Positions 1 to 6,385 of a stretch of 6,385 nt of DNA are shown one piece after another. The notes beneath the pieces were generated by a model. It made no database searches. It was not told the origin of the DNA and saw only the letters and a program-made list of their open reading frames with translations. Positions within the stretch are counted from its first letter, which is position 1, and every line of letters begins with the position of its first letter. Made by a program: the position numbers and the translations under genes. The stretch comes from an uncultured Bacteroidota bacterium (GTDB lineage Bacteria; Bacteroidota; Bacteroidia; Chitinophagales; Chitinophagaceae), in contig CAIZMD010000162.1 in assembly GCA_903933995.1 (NCBI GenBank), positions 1-6,385 on the forward strand, given 5' to 3'.

Positions 1-2243
1 ATCTAGACTTTACTTATGTGAATGGAAAATTGGTGGGTTCAACAGAAAGCACCACCAATAAAAGATCCTATACCATTGATCCTAACTTATTACAAGCGGG
101 TGAAAATACGCTGGCTATTCAGGTTTTGAATTTTTATGACAAGGGTGGTTTTATTGGCCTCAAAGAAGACAGAAAAATTTTTGTAGTATATCCAATAGAT
201 CAAAGTCCAGATCAGGGACTAGAACTGCCATTAGTGTGGAAGTATTATGTTCAACACAAAGCGCCACCTACGGTACCCCAGTACCAAGCTACTTATCAGC
301 CTTTTGGCGATCTGTATTTTTCTATGAAAGGTCCTCAATCCATCAGCAATTATAAAAGATCATTAGATATTAGTACCGCAATAGCCCACACTGAATATGA
401 ATCAAATGGAGTATTGTATCAACGTGATTACATAGCTTCAGCACCAAAAGACGCCATCATCACCAGATTTATAGCTAATCAATCAGGTAAAATTAGCCTG
501 ATAGCAAAACTGGGAACCATTCACCAACAATACCAATTGAAAAAGATTGATCCTTTCACCATTGGTATTTTTATTCAACAAAATTATGGGGTTTTAAAAG
601 GGGTAGCCTATTTACGAGTGAAGGCTTTACATGGCAAACTGCAAGTGTTTAATAACCGAATTGAATTGGATGGGGCAGACGAAGCGGTATTTTATTTGGT
701 AGCCGCCTCTAGTTATAAAAATTACCAAGATGTTTCAGGTAATCCTGCTGGCATTTGCTCGCAGTTGTTATCAGGCTTGAATAACCATAGCTTTGACGCA
801 TTAGCAAAGCAACATACAAAGGACTATCAGCAATTGTATCAGCGTTTGCAAATCAGTTTTGGCAAGGATAATACTAGCATTCCAACTGACCAAAGAATCA
901 AAGCTTTCACACCAGAAAAAGATCCCCAATTTTTTGCCATGTATTTGCAATTTGGTAGGTATCTCATGTTGGCAAGTTCAAGGGTAAATTCCAAACATCC
1001 AGCCAATTTGCAAGGTATTTGGAATAACCAGTTAAATCCACCATGGGGAAGTAAGTATACCAGCAATATCAATCTGCAAATGAATTATTGGCCAGCAGAA
1101 TTATTGAATTTGTCAGAGAGTACGGCTCCTTTATTTAACGCCATTCAAGAGTTGTCTCAAACAGGCAAAGCAACAGCTCAGGCCCATTATGGCGCTGAAG
1201 GATGGGTATTGCACCACAATACCGATTTGTGGAGGGGAACAGCACCCATTAATGCGGCCAATCATGGTATTTGGGTTACGGGTGGGGCTTGGCTCTGTTT
1301 GCATATTTGGGAACATTATCTTTTTACTCAGGATAAAGCTTTTTTAAAACAGAATTACCCCATTTTAAAATCGGCATCCTCCTTTTTTACCCAGTTTTTA
1401 AGTAGGGATCCCGTATCTGGCAAACTAATCAGTAGCCCCTCTAATTCACCTGAAAACGGAGGATTGGTAGCTGGTCCTACTATGGATCACCAAATCATTC
1501 GGGAATTGTACAAGAATACAGTAGCTGCTGCCAAAATACTTGGAGTGGATTCAGATTTTCAACAATTGTTGACCAAACAGTCTGGGGAAATTGCTCCCAA
1601 TACTATTGGTAAATACGGACAGCTACAAGAATGGTTACAAGACAAAGACGATACCGCCAATAAACATAGACATGTATCCCATTTGTGGGGAGTATTTCCA
1701 GGTACTGATATTGTTTGGAAAGACTCTGCCATGATGAAAGCAGCTAGACAGTCTTTACGCTATCGGGGGGATGAAGGTACAGGATGGAGTTTGGCATGGA
1801 AAACCAATCTTTGGGCTAGGTTCAAAGATGGTGATCACACTTTGATGATGGCAAGTAAATTATTGAGTAGTGCGGAGGAAGAATTTGGAACGGGTGAAAA
1901 AGGTGGTGTGTATAAAAATTTATTTGACGCACACCCTCCTTTTCAGATTGACGGCAATTTTGGAGGTGCCGCAGGGATTGCAGAAATGTTGTTGCAAAGT
2001 CATCAAGGTTATTTAGAAATTTTACCTGCATTACCAAAGCTATTGTCTTCAGGAAGTATTAGCGGATTGGTTGCTAGGGGTGGTTTTGAAGTTTCCATTA
2101 TTTGGAAAGAAGGCGTATTAGAAAAACTAATCATTCTATCTAAAGCGGGTGCTGATTGTAAATTGCTATTTGGGAATAAACAAGTCAATTTTGCTACTAC
2201 AAAAGGTGTCCAATATGTATTAGACAGAGATTTAAAATTGTAG
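1..2243 (+). CDS. GH95 alpha-L-fucosidase / alpha-L-galactosidase, 5'-truncated by window edge
   Basis: Inverting exo-glycosidase that releases terminal alpha-L-fucose or L-galactose from glycans, probably exported. The frame is open from base 3 (L-D-F-T-Y, then the GTG at 18, which encodes an internal Val), so the start and any signal peptide lie upstream. Counting the codon at 18 as residue 1: residues 1-62 are the end of a galactose-binding-like beta-sandwich, 63-92 a linker (WKYYVQHKAPP), the GH95 N-terminal domain resumes at YQPFGDLYF (93-101), the (alpha/alpha)6 catalytic barrel spans about 290-650, and a beta-sandwich closes the protein (about 655-741). Catalytic signatures are intact: N350-x-N352 in NINLQMNYWPAE, E479 in SNSPENGG (proposed general acid), H552/H555 in HRHVSHLWGVFPG, and D645 in QIDGNFGG (pairs with the Asn to activate water). 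T348 stands where Bifidobacterium AfcA has His, which may shift specificity towards L-galactose. The gene lies 48 bases before the GH78 gene. Family assignment is firm; the exact sugar is not. Confidence 0.93.
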   Translation, partial: LDFTYVNGKLVGSTESTTNKRSYTIDPNLLQAGENTLAIQVLNFYDKGGFIGLKEDRKIFVVYPIDQSPDQGLELPLVWKYYVQHKAPPTVPQYQATYQPFGDLYFSMKGPQSISNYKRSLDISTAIAHTEYESNGVLYQRDYIASAPKDAIITRFIANQSGKISLIAKLGTIHQQYQLKKIDPFTIGIFIQQNYGVLKGVAYLRVKALHGKLQVFNNRIELDGADEAVFYLVAASSYKNYQDVSGNPAGICSQLLSGLNNHSFDALAKQHTKDYQQLYQRLQISFGKDNTSIPTDQRIKAFTPEKDPQFFAMYLQFGRYLMLASSRVNSKHPANLQGIWNNQLNPPWGSKYTSNINLQMNYWPAELLNLSESTAPLFNAIQELSQTGKATAQAHYGAEGWVLHHNTDLWRGTAPINAANHGIWVTGGAWLCLHIWEHYLFTQDKAFLKQNYPILKSASSFFTQFLSRDPVSGKLISSPSNSPENGGLVAGPTMDHQIIRELYKNTVAAAKILGVDSDFQQLLTKQSGEIAPNTIGKYGQLQEWLQDKDDTANKHRHVSHLWGVFPGTDIVWKDSAMMKAARQSLRYRGDEGTGWSLAWKTNLWARFKDGDHTLMMASKLLSSAEEEFGTGEKGGVYKNLFDAHPPFQIDGNFGGAAGIAEMLLQSHQGYLEILPALPKLLSSGSISGLVARGGFEVSIIWKEGVLEKLIILSKAGADCKLLFGNKQVNFATTKGVQYVLDRDLKL
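3..203 (+). other. C-terminal part of a galactose-binding-like domain inside the GH95 protein
   Basis: The first visible residues read TYVNGKLVGST, then RSYTIDPNLLQAGENTLAIQ, then a Gly-rich turn (DKGGFIG). This is the pattern of the jelly-roll domain found in sialate O-acetylesterases and GH2-type enzymes: a protruding VNG-x-x-VG loop followed by a 'tIp.-L-L-k-x-G-x-N-x-I-A-I-x-V' strand. The canonical GH95 N-terminal motifs (a 'P-I-G-N-G-x-L-G' stretch and an 'LNEDTLW'-like stretch) are expected before YQPFGDLYF but do not occur between this module and that motif. They must therefore lie upstream of the window, which implies that this module is inserted into the GH95 N-terminal domain. Domain borders are approximate and sugar binding is inferred. 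Confidence 0.7.
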
Positions 2244-2291
2244 AAAAGCTTTGAAATGTTTCCTATAAGCACTGAAGTATAATTATGGTCT
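2244..2291 (+). other. Short intergenic gap between the GH95 and GH78 genes
   Basis: These 48 bases are A+T-rich. They contain no convincing terminator hairpin; the only palindrome is the short AAAGCTTT near 2246-2253, with no loop or T-run. There is no clear Bacteroidota promoter (-33 TTTG with -7 TAnnTTTG) and no Shine-Dalgarno sequence before the ATG at 2292. The absence of SD is usual in this phylum. The gap therefore fits read-through transcription from the GH95 gene into the GH78 gene. Confidence 0.55.
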
Positions 2292-2348
2292 ATGAAAAAA
2301 TTGTTGATAGGATCCTGTTTGATATTGCTGGTACAAATTGCCCAAAGC
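2292..2348 (+). other. Signal peptide of the GH78 rhamnosidase
   Basis: Residues 1-19 have a Lys-Lys n-region, a hydrophobic core (LLIGSCLILLVQIA) and a probable signal peptidase I site after A-Q-S, before QQLK. The Cys at residue 9 sits too early in the hydrophobic core for a convincing lipobox, so a soluble exported protein is favoured over a lipoprotein. The cleavage position is read by eye. Confidence 0.8.
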
Positions 2349-5054
2349 CAACAGCTAAAAGTACAAGAACTTAGATGTGCTTATTTACAAAATCCCATAG
2401 GCGTAAATCAGACTAAGCCAATGTTATTTTGGAAATTGGCTTCAAATCAAAGATCAGTTTTACAAAAGGCATACCAGATTTTGGTATCGGATGATAGCTT
2501 GGCCTTGGTAAAGCATCAGGGAAATGTTTGGCAATCGGGTTGGGTAAATTCAAGCCAATCCATACAGGTTTCTTATGCTGGTAAATTTTTATTAGCTGCA
2601 AAAAAATATTATTGGAAGGTTCAGGTCAAAGACAACAAAGGCAATACCAGTCCCTGGTCTGCCATTGCAAGCTGGAGAATGGGGCTTCTACAAAAAGAAG
2701 ATTGGAAAAATGCACAATGGATGGCTTATGAGATCTTACCAGATTCCTCCAAGATTATTCCTGCCTTGCATGGAAATGGGAAAAAGGAATGGGGTCCAGG
2801 GAAAGACGTTTTACCCCTATTTAGAAAGTCTTTTGCATTAACTAAGAAAGTAAAAGAAGCAACCCTTTTTGTTTCTGGTCTAGGACATTTTGAGATGAGT
2901 TTGAATGGCCAAAAAATTGGTGACCATTTCTTAGATCCAGGTTGGACACAATATAGTAAGCACGCACTCTATGTTGGTTTTGACCTAACCCGGATTTTGA
3001 AAAACGGTGAGAATTGTTTAGGTGCAGAATTAGGTAATGGTTTTTATTATCAACCTCGGGAACGGTTTAGGAAATTAACTGGAGCTTATGGCTATCCCAA
3101 AATGATTTGCCGATTAGCAATTGTTTACGCAGATGGAACCATGGAAAATATTGTTTCGGATGCTACTTGGAAAACCGATGCGTCACCCACTTACTTTAGT
3201 AGTATTTATGGGGGAGAAGACTATGATGCCAATTTGGAACAAAGGGGTTGGAATCAACCCGGGTTTAATGACGGTCATTGGATAACAGTGCAACTGACTA
3301 ATGGGCCTGCATTGGAAGCTCAAATGGCAGAACCACTGAAAATCATGAAAATCTTTTCAACCCAATCAGTTAGGTCCTTGGGGAATCAATCCTTGGTCTA
3401 TGACCTTGGTCAAAATATGAGTGGGATTCCCATGATTCGGGTGCAAGGGAAAAAAGGAGATACCCTTAAAATGTTTACGGCAGAGTTGATAAATGAAAAC
3501 GGAACCATCAATCAAAAAGCAACAGGAAGCCCAAGCTATTATACCTATGTTTTAAAGGGGGATGGCATTGAAAGTTGGCAACCTAAGTTTACTTATTATG
3601 GATTTAGATATGTACAAATTCAACGCGCGGTTCAGCCTGGAGAACCCAATACTCGGCACCTGCCTGTTGTATTGGAATTAAAAGGATTGCATACTAGTAA
3701 TGCGGCCAAATCTGTTGGTAGCTTTACAAGTTCCAATCCCCTTTTTAATCAAACCAATCAACTCATAGACTGGGCTATTAAAAGCAATATGGCCAGTGTA
3801 TTTACAGATTGTCCTCATCGTGAAAAATTGGGTTGGTTGGAAGAAGCACATTTGGTAGGCGCTTCTGTAAAGTTTGAATATGATATAGCAAGCCTTTGCA
3901 GAAAAATTGTCAGAGATATGCAAGTGGCTCAAACAGCAGATGGCTTGATTCCTGATATTGCCCCAGAATATGTTCAATTTGAAAAAGGATTTAGGGATTC
4001 TCCAGAATGGGGAAGTAATGCTGTTTTATTACCCTGGTATTTGTATCTGTGGTATGGAGACAAACAAGTGTTGGAAGAAAGTTATGAGATGATGCAACGT
4101 TATTTAGCGTATTTAGATAGAAAATCAAATCAGCATATTTTATCTCATGGGTTGGGAGATTGGTATGACCTAGGGCCCAAACCTCCTGGTGAATCGCAAT
4201 TAACTCCCAAAGGTGTAACGGCAACAGCCATGTATTATCATGACTTAGACATCATGACAAAGATTGCCCAAGTACTTGGAAAGACTGCAGACCAAGACCG
4301 TTATCAGGTTTTAGGGGCAGCAGTAAAAAAAGTATTTAACCAAGCTTATTTCAATGAAGCTACTGGTCAATATGCAACTGGTAGTCAAACTGCCAATGCC
4401 ATGGCCCTATATATGAATCTGGTAGAGCCTGCTAATAGGCAAGCCGTTTTGAATAATTTGGTAAAAGATTTGACAAATAGAAATTATGCTCTAACAGCGG
4501 GAGATATTGGGTATCGGTATTTATTGAAAGTATTGGGTCAGGCAGGTAGAAGCGATTTGATTTTTGCCATGAACAACAGAAATGATGTACCAGGTTACGG
4601 TTATCAATTAGCCCATGGTGCAACAGCCTTGACAGAGAGTTGGCAGGCATTACCCAATGTTTCCAATAACCATTTTATGCTAGGACACTTAATGGAATGG
4701 TTTTACGAAGGATTAGGAGGGATTAATCAAACCTCAGATGGAATTGGATTTCAACATATATTAATAAGGCCACAAATTGTTGGAGACTTAAAACAAGCCA
4801 CTGTAAATTATCAATCCATCCAAGGTTTAATTCAAACTGATTGGAAAAAAACAACTGGCTTTGAATTAAATCTTCAAATACCTGCCAATACTAGGGCCAT
4901 AGTAGAAATACCAGCCAATTTAAAAGACTTGGTATTAGAATCTGACAAATCATTAACCCAATTACCTGATCTTAAAATAATAGAAAGAACAGCAGAGAAA
5001 ATTATAATATCTATTGGTTCTGGAGCCTATCATTTTAAAGTGAAACAACCATGA
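2292..5054 (+). CDS. GH78 alpha-L-rhamnosidase, exported
   Basis: Inverting exo-enzyme that releases terminal alpha-L-rhamnose from polysaccharide side chains or glycosides; the signal peptide puts it in the periplasm or beyond. At 920 residues it has the usual length and the full multidomain layout: signal peptide (1-19), N-terminal fibronectin/Ig-like domain (about 25-130, starting LRCAYLQNPIGV), carbohydrate-binding-like beta-sandwich (about 176-345, with LNGQKIGDHFLDPGW), a second beta-sandwich (about 365-460, YDLGQNMSGI and YYGFRYVQI), (alpha/alpha)6 barrel (about 475-800) and C-terminal beta-sandwich (about 810-918). The active-site block is DCPHREKLGWLEEAH, with D506, E511 and E518 matching the sugar-binding and general-acid positions known from Bacillus RhaB (D567, E572, D579). 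E782 in TALTESWQ matches the proposed base (RhaB E841). E518 replaces the more common Asp, as I recall for the REKLGWLE-type subgroup. The ATG at 2292 is chosen because a signal peptide follows at once. Its stop overlaps the next start. Confidence 0.95.
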   Translation: MKKLLIGSCLILLVQIAQSQQLKVQELRCAYLQNPIGVNQTKPMLFWKLASNQRSVLQKAYQILVSDDSLALVKHQGNVWQSGWVNSSQSIQVSYAGKFLLAAKKYYWKVQVKDNKGNTSPWSAIASWRMGLLQKEDWKNAQWMAYEILPDSSKIIPALHGNGKKEWGPGKDVLPLFRKSFALTKKVKEATLFVSGLGHFEMSLNGQKIGDHFLDPGWTQYSKHALYVGFDLTRILKNGENCLGAELGNGFYYQPRERFRKLTGAYGYPKMICRLAIVYADGTMENIVSDATWKTDASPTYFSSIYGGEDYDANLEQRGWNQPGFNDGHWITVQLTNGPALEAQMAEPLKIMKIFSTQSVRSLGNQSLVYDLGQNMSGIPMIRVQGKKGDTLKMFTAELINENGTINQKATGSPSYYTYVLKGDGIESWQPKFTYYGFRYVQIQRAVQPGEPNTRHLPVVLELKGLHTSNAAKSVGSFTSSNPLFNQTNQLIDWAIKSNMASVFTDCPHREKLGWLEEAHLVGASVKFEYDIASLCRKIVRDMQVAQTADGLIPDIAPEYVQFEKGFRDSPEWGSNAVLLPWYLYLWYGDKQVLEESYEMMQRYLAYLDRKSNQHILSHGLGDWYDLGPKPPGESQLTPKGVTATAMYYHDLDIMTKIAQVLGKTADQDRYQVLGAAVKKVFNQAYFNEATGQYATGSQTANAMALYMNLVEPANRQAVLNNLVKDLTNRNYALTAGDIGYRYLLKVLGQAGRSDLIFAMNNRNDVPGYGYQLAHGATALTESWQALPNVSNNHFMLGHLMEWFYEGLGGINQTSDGIGFQHILIRPQIVGDLKQATVNYQSIQGLIQTDWKKTTGFELNLQIPANTRAIVEIPANLKDLVLESDKSLTQLPDLKIIERTAEKIIISIGSGAYHFKVKQP

Positions 5055-5056
5055 TG
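5051..5056 (+). promoter_or_regulatory. Overlapping stop/start (ATGATG) coupling GH78 and esterase genes
   Basis: The GH78 stop TGA (5052-5054) is embedded in ATGATG. The first ATG (5051) overlaps the stop by four bases, and the second ATG (5054) overlaps it by one; both are in the same frame and precede the signal peptide, so either could be used. No Shine-Dalgarno sequence is seen upstream. This arrangement suggests translational coupling and a shared transcript. Confidence 0.75.
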
Positions 5057-5119
5057 GCAGCAATAAAATATTCTTTCTTTTTAATTTTTTATTTGTTGGG
5101 TTCAACGCAAGTCAAAGCC
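5051..5119 (+). other. Signal peptide of the esterase
   Basis: Residues 1-23 contain a Lys at position 6, a strongly hydrophobic aromatic-rich core (YSFFLIFYLLG) and a V-K-A motif before QQN, giving a likely signal peptidase I cut after A23. No Cys lies near the cut, so this is not a lipoprotein signal. The enzyme is therefore expected in the periplasm or outside the cell. Confidence 0.8.
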
Positions 5120-6385
5120 CAACAAAATTCTGATGAAAGTTATAAACGTCCTTTAAAGGAAGTGCTAACCAGTATTGAAAAGCGTTATGGTGTCAAGATC
5201 AAATACGCTGATTCCTTGGTACAGGGCAAATGGGTCAATTATGCCGATTGGCGATTTAGGCAAGACGTGGAAACTACCATGGACAATGTATTAAAGCCCT
5301 TAGACTTAAAAGTAAAAAAGGAAAAAGACAAACAATACAAGCTCAGCATGTATGAATATTATCGCTGGAATATAGAAGAGGGTTGGGCAGAAATGGATAG
5401 AATTGCTAGCCAATATGCAGGTAAATCCGAATGGGAAAAAAGAAAGGACTCACTTAAACCGGCACTTTTAAAAGCCTTGCAATTATCACCCCTACCAGCA
5501 TCGCCAGGAACGGCACCCATTATCACAGCTAAAAGAGTGTTCAATGGATATACCGTAGAAAATATTGCCATTGAAATTTTGCCTGGTGTCTATATCAATG
5601 GTTCTTTATACAAACCCTTGCAATACAAGGGAAAGATTCCCCTGATTCTTAATCCAGATGGACACTGGGAAAAACAACGCTATAGACCAGACTGTCAATA
5701 CCGCTGTGCGGCCTTGGCCAAAATGGGTGCTATGGCATTCTCCTATGATTTATTTGCTTGGGGTGAATCTACTTTGCAATTTGCCTTTGAGAACCATCGA
5801 AAAAGTTTGTCCATGACTATTCAAGCGCTTGGTTCAATACGCATTTTGGATTATCTCTTGTCTTTAAAAGATGCAGACCCTAATCGCGTAGCCATGACTG
5901 GTGGATCTGGTGCAGGAAGCCATACAGTATTGATGACGGCCATTGATGATAGGATTAAAGCCAGTGCCCCTGTAGTCTCTTTGAGTTCATATTTCTATGG
6001 AGGTTGCCCCTGTGAAAGTGGCATGCCCATTCACGCTTGTGGCAGTGGCACCAATAATGTAGAAATAGCTGCTATGGCGGCTCCTAGGCCACAGTTGGTG
6101 GTGAGTGATGGAGGAGATTGGACAGATAAAATGCCCGAACACGATTTTCCTTATTTACAAAAAGTCTATGATTGGTATGGCTCAAAAACCTCGGTGAGCA
6201 ATGCACATTTACCAAATGACAAACATGATTTTGGTCTTTCTAAAAGAATACCTGTGTATCAGTTTATGGCCCAGACAATGGGCTTAAATTTAAAAGCTAT
6301 TCAAGATGTCAATGGTCAAATTGATGAATCTGGCATTACCTTAGAAAAAGAAACGGCACTTTATGTTTTTGGTGAAAAAGGTGAG
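5051..6385 (+). CDS. Exported alpha/beta-hydrolase esterase (acetylxylan-esterase-like) with N-terminal STN-like domain, 3'-truncated
   Basis: Probable carbohydrate esterase removing acyl (perhaps acetyl) groups. The frame stays open for 445 codons to the window edge; homologues I recall end soon after this point, so most of the protein is probably present. Order: signal peptide (1-23), STN-like module (33-98), linker with YYRW, then an alpha/beta-hydrolase from about 150. Supporting motifs are PLILNPDGHW (oxyanion-side strand), LAKMGAMAFSYDLFAWGES, the nucleophile elbow TGGSGAGS with S286, the NNVEIAAMAAPRPQL stretch, D356 in GGDWT (likely catalytic acid; D353 is the alternative) and H392 in DKHDFG. 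The elbow is GGSGA rather than strict GxSxG. Cysteines C215, C219, C319, C321 and C330 could form disulfides. The gene overlaps the GH78 stop codon, so it is probably co-transcribed with it. The alpha/beta-hydrolase assignment is strong; acetylxylan-esterase-like is by recalled similarity, and the true acyl group or linkage (for example methyl ester) is open. Confidence 0.85.
   Translation, partial: MMAAIKYSFFLIFYLLGSTQVKAQQNSDESYKRPLKEVLTSIEKRYGVKIKYADSLVQGKWVNYADWRFRQDVETTMDNVLKPLDLKVKKEKDKQYKLSMYEYYRWNIEEGWAEMDRIASQYAGKSEWEKRKDSLKPALLKALQLSPLPASPGTAPIITAKRVFNGYTVENIAIEILPGVYINGSLYKPLQYKGKIPLILNPDGHWEKQRYRPDCQYRCAALAKMGAMAFSYDLFAWGESTLQFAFENHRKSLSMTIQALGSIRILDYLLSLKDADPNRVAMTGGSGAGSHTVLMTAIDDRIKASAPVVSLSSYFYGGCPCESGMPIHACGSGTNNVEIAAMAAPRPQLVVSDGGDWTDKMPEHDFPYLQKVYDWYGSKTSVSNAHLPNDKHDFGLSKRIPVYQFMAQTMGLNLKAIQDVNGQIDESGITLEKETALYVFGEKGE
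5147..5344 (+). other. STN-like (secretin/TonB N-terminal) module at the esterase N-terminus
   Basis: Residues 33-98 read RPLKEVLTSIEKRYGVKIKY, then ADSLVQGKWV, then an acidic helix region ending in VLKPLDLKVKKE and a final strand QYKLSM. This follows the beta-alpha-beta pattern of STN domains of SusC-type TonB receptors and the related C-terminal domain of FecR anti-sigma factors: 'pLkeaLdqIekqtGv.f.Y', 'v...v...s.eeaLd.lL...gL.y.....' and a closing strand. The match is by pattern only; the middle (NYADWRFRQDVE) is more aromatic than usual. Role unknown; protein-protein or glycan contact is possible. Confidence 0.55.

Noticed and set aside
18..20. GTG as the start of the GH95 gene
   Set aside because: The frame is open upstream to the window edge and the residues there (LDFTY) continue the beta-strand of the binding module; there is no signal peptide after the GTG. 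It is an internal Val codon.
3..290. A frameshifted or chimeric sialate O-acetylesterase fused by assembly error to a GH95 gene
   Set aside because: The reading frame runs through without stop or shift, the linker is coherent, and I recall the same module order in other Bacteroidota GH95 proteins; an insertion domain is the simpler reading.
2244..2291. Terminator or internal promoter between the first two genes
   Set aside because: AAAGCTTT is a bare 8-base palindrome without loop or T-tract, and the TTTG near 2250 has no TAnnTTTG partner at the right spacing.
2292..2348. Lipoprotein signal (I-G-S-C) in the GH78 protein
   Set aside because: The Cys at residue 9 has only a few hydrophobic residues before it and the hydrophobic core continues past it; a signal peptidase I site after A-Q-S fits better.
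3678..3977. Reverse-strand open frame of 99 codons within the GH78 gene, and similar ones at 839-1072, 2009-2272 and 5359-5571
   Set aside because: They lie opposite strongly supported coding sequence (the GH78 active-site block in this case), show no recognisable domain and have low-complexity, Cys/His-rich translations typical of antisense shadows.

Overview
This A+T-rich window carries three genes, all on the + strand, and looks like part of a polysaccharide-degradation locus from a member of the Bacteroidota. The clues are the enzyme families and their domain layouts, tight same-strand packing, N-terminal export signals ending in A-x-A/S before QQ, and the absence of clear Shine-Dalgarno sequences. 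No rRNA or taxonomic marker is present, so anything finer than the phylum (for example Chitinophagales or Sphingobacteriales) is a guess.

Layout. Positions 1-2243 hold the 3' part of a family GH95 alpha-L-fucosidase/alpha-L-galactosidase gene; its 5' end lies outside the window. After a 48-base gap, 2292-5054 holds a complete, exported GH78 alpha-L-rhamnosidase of 920 residues. Its stop codon overlaps the start of the third gene (5051 to beyond 6385), an exported alpha/beta-hydrolase esterase resembling acetylxylan-esterase-like proteins. That gene is open to the window edge (445 codons visible, no stop). Its mature N-terminus carries a small domain that looks like an STN (secretin/TonB N-terminal) module, an unusual partner for an esterase.

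Working together. The set would remove a terminal 6-deoxy-L-sugar or L-galactose (GH95), terminal L-rhamnose (GH78) and probably an ester group (third gene) from a branched, decorated glycan. Rhamnose-containing pectins (RG-I, RG-II) or an acetylated algal or bacterial heteropolysaccharide would fit; the substrate is inference. No SusC/SusD pair, sensor or sulfatase is visible. The window holds no RNA gene, mobile element, CRISPR array or long intergenic region.

The points most worth following up are the STN-like/esterase fusion, a galactose-binding-like module apparently inserted in the GH95 N-terminal domain, and a Thr in the GH95 active site where the characterised fucosidase has His, which may indicate L-galactosidase activity. 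I see no evidence of a wholly undescribed system.
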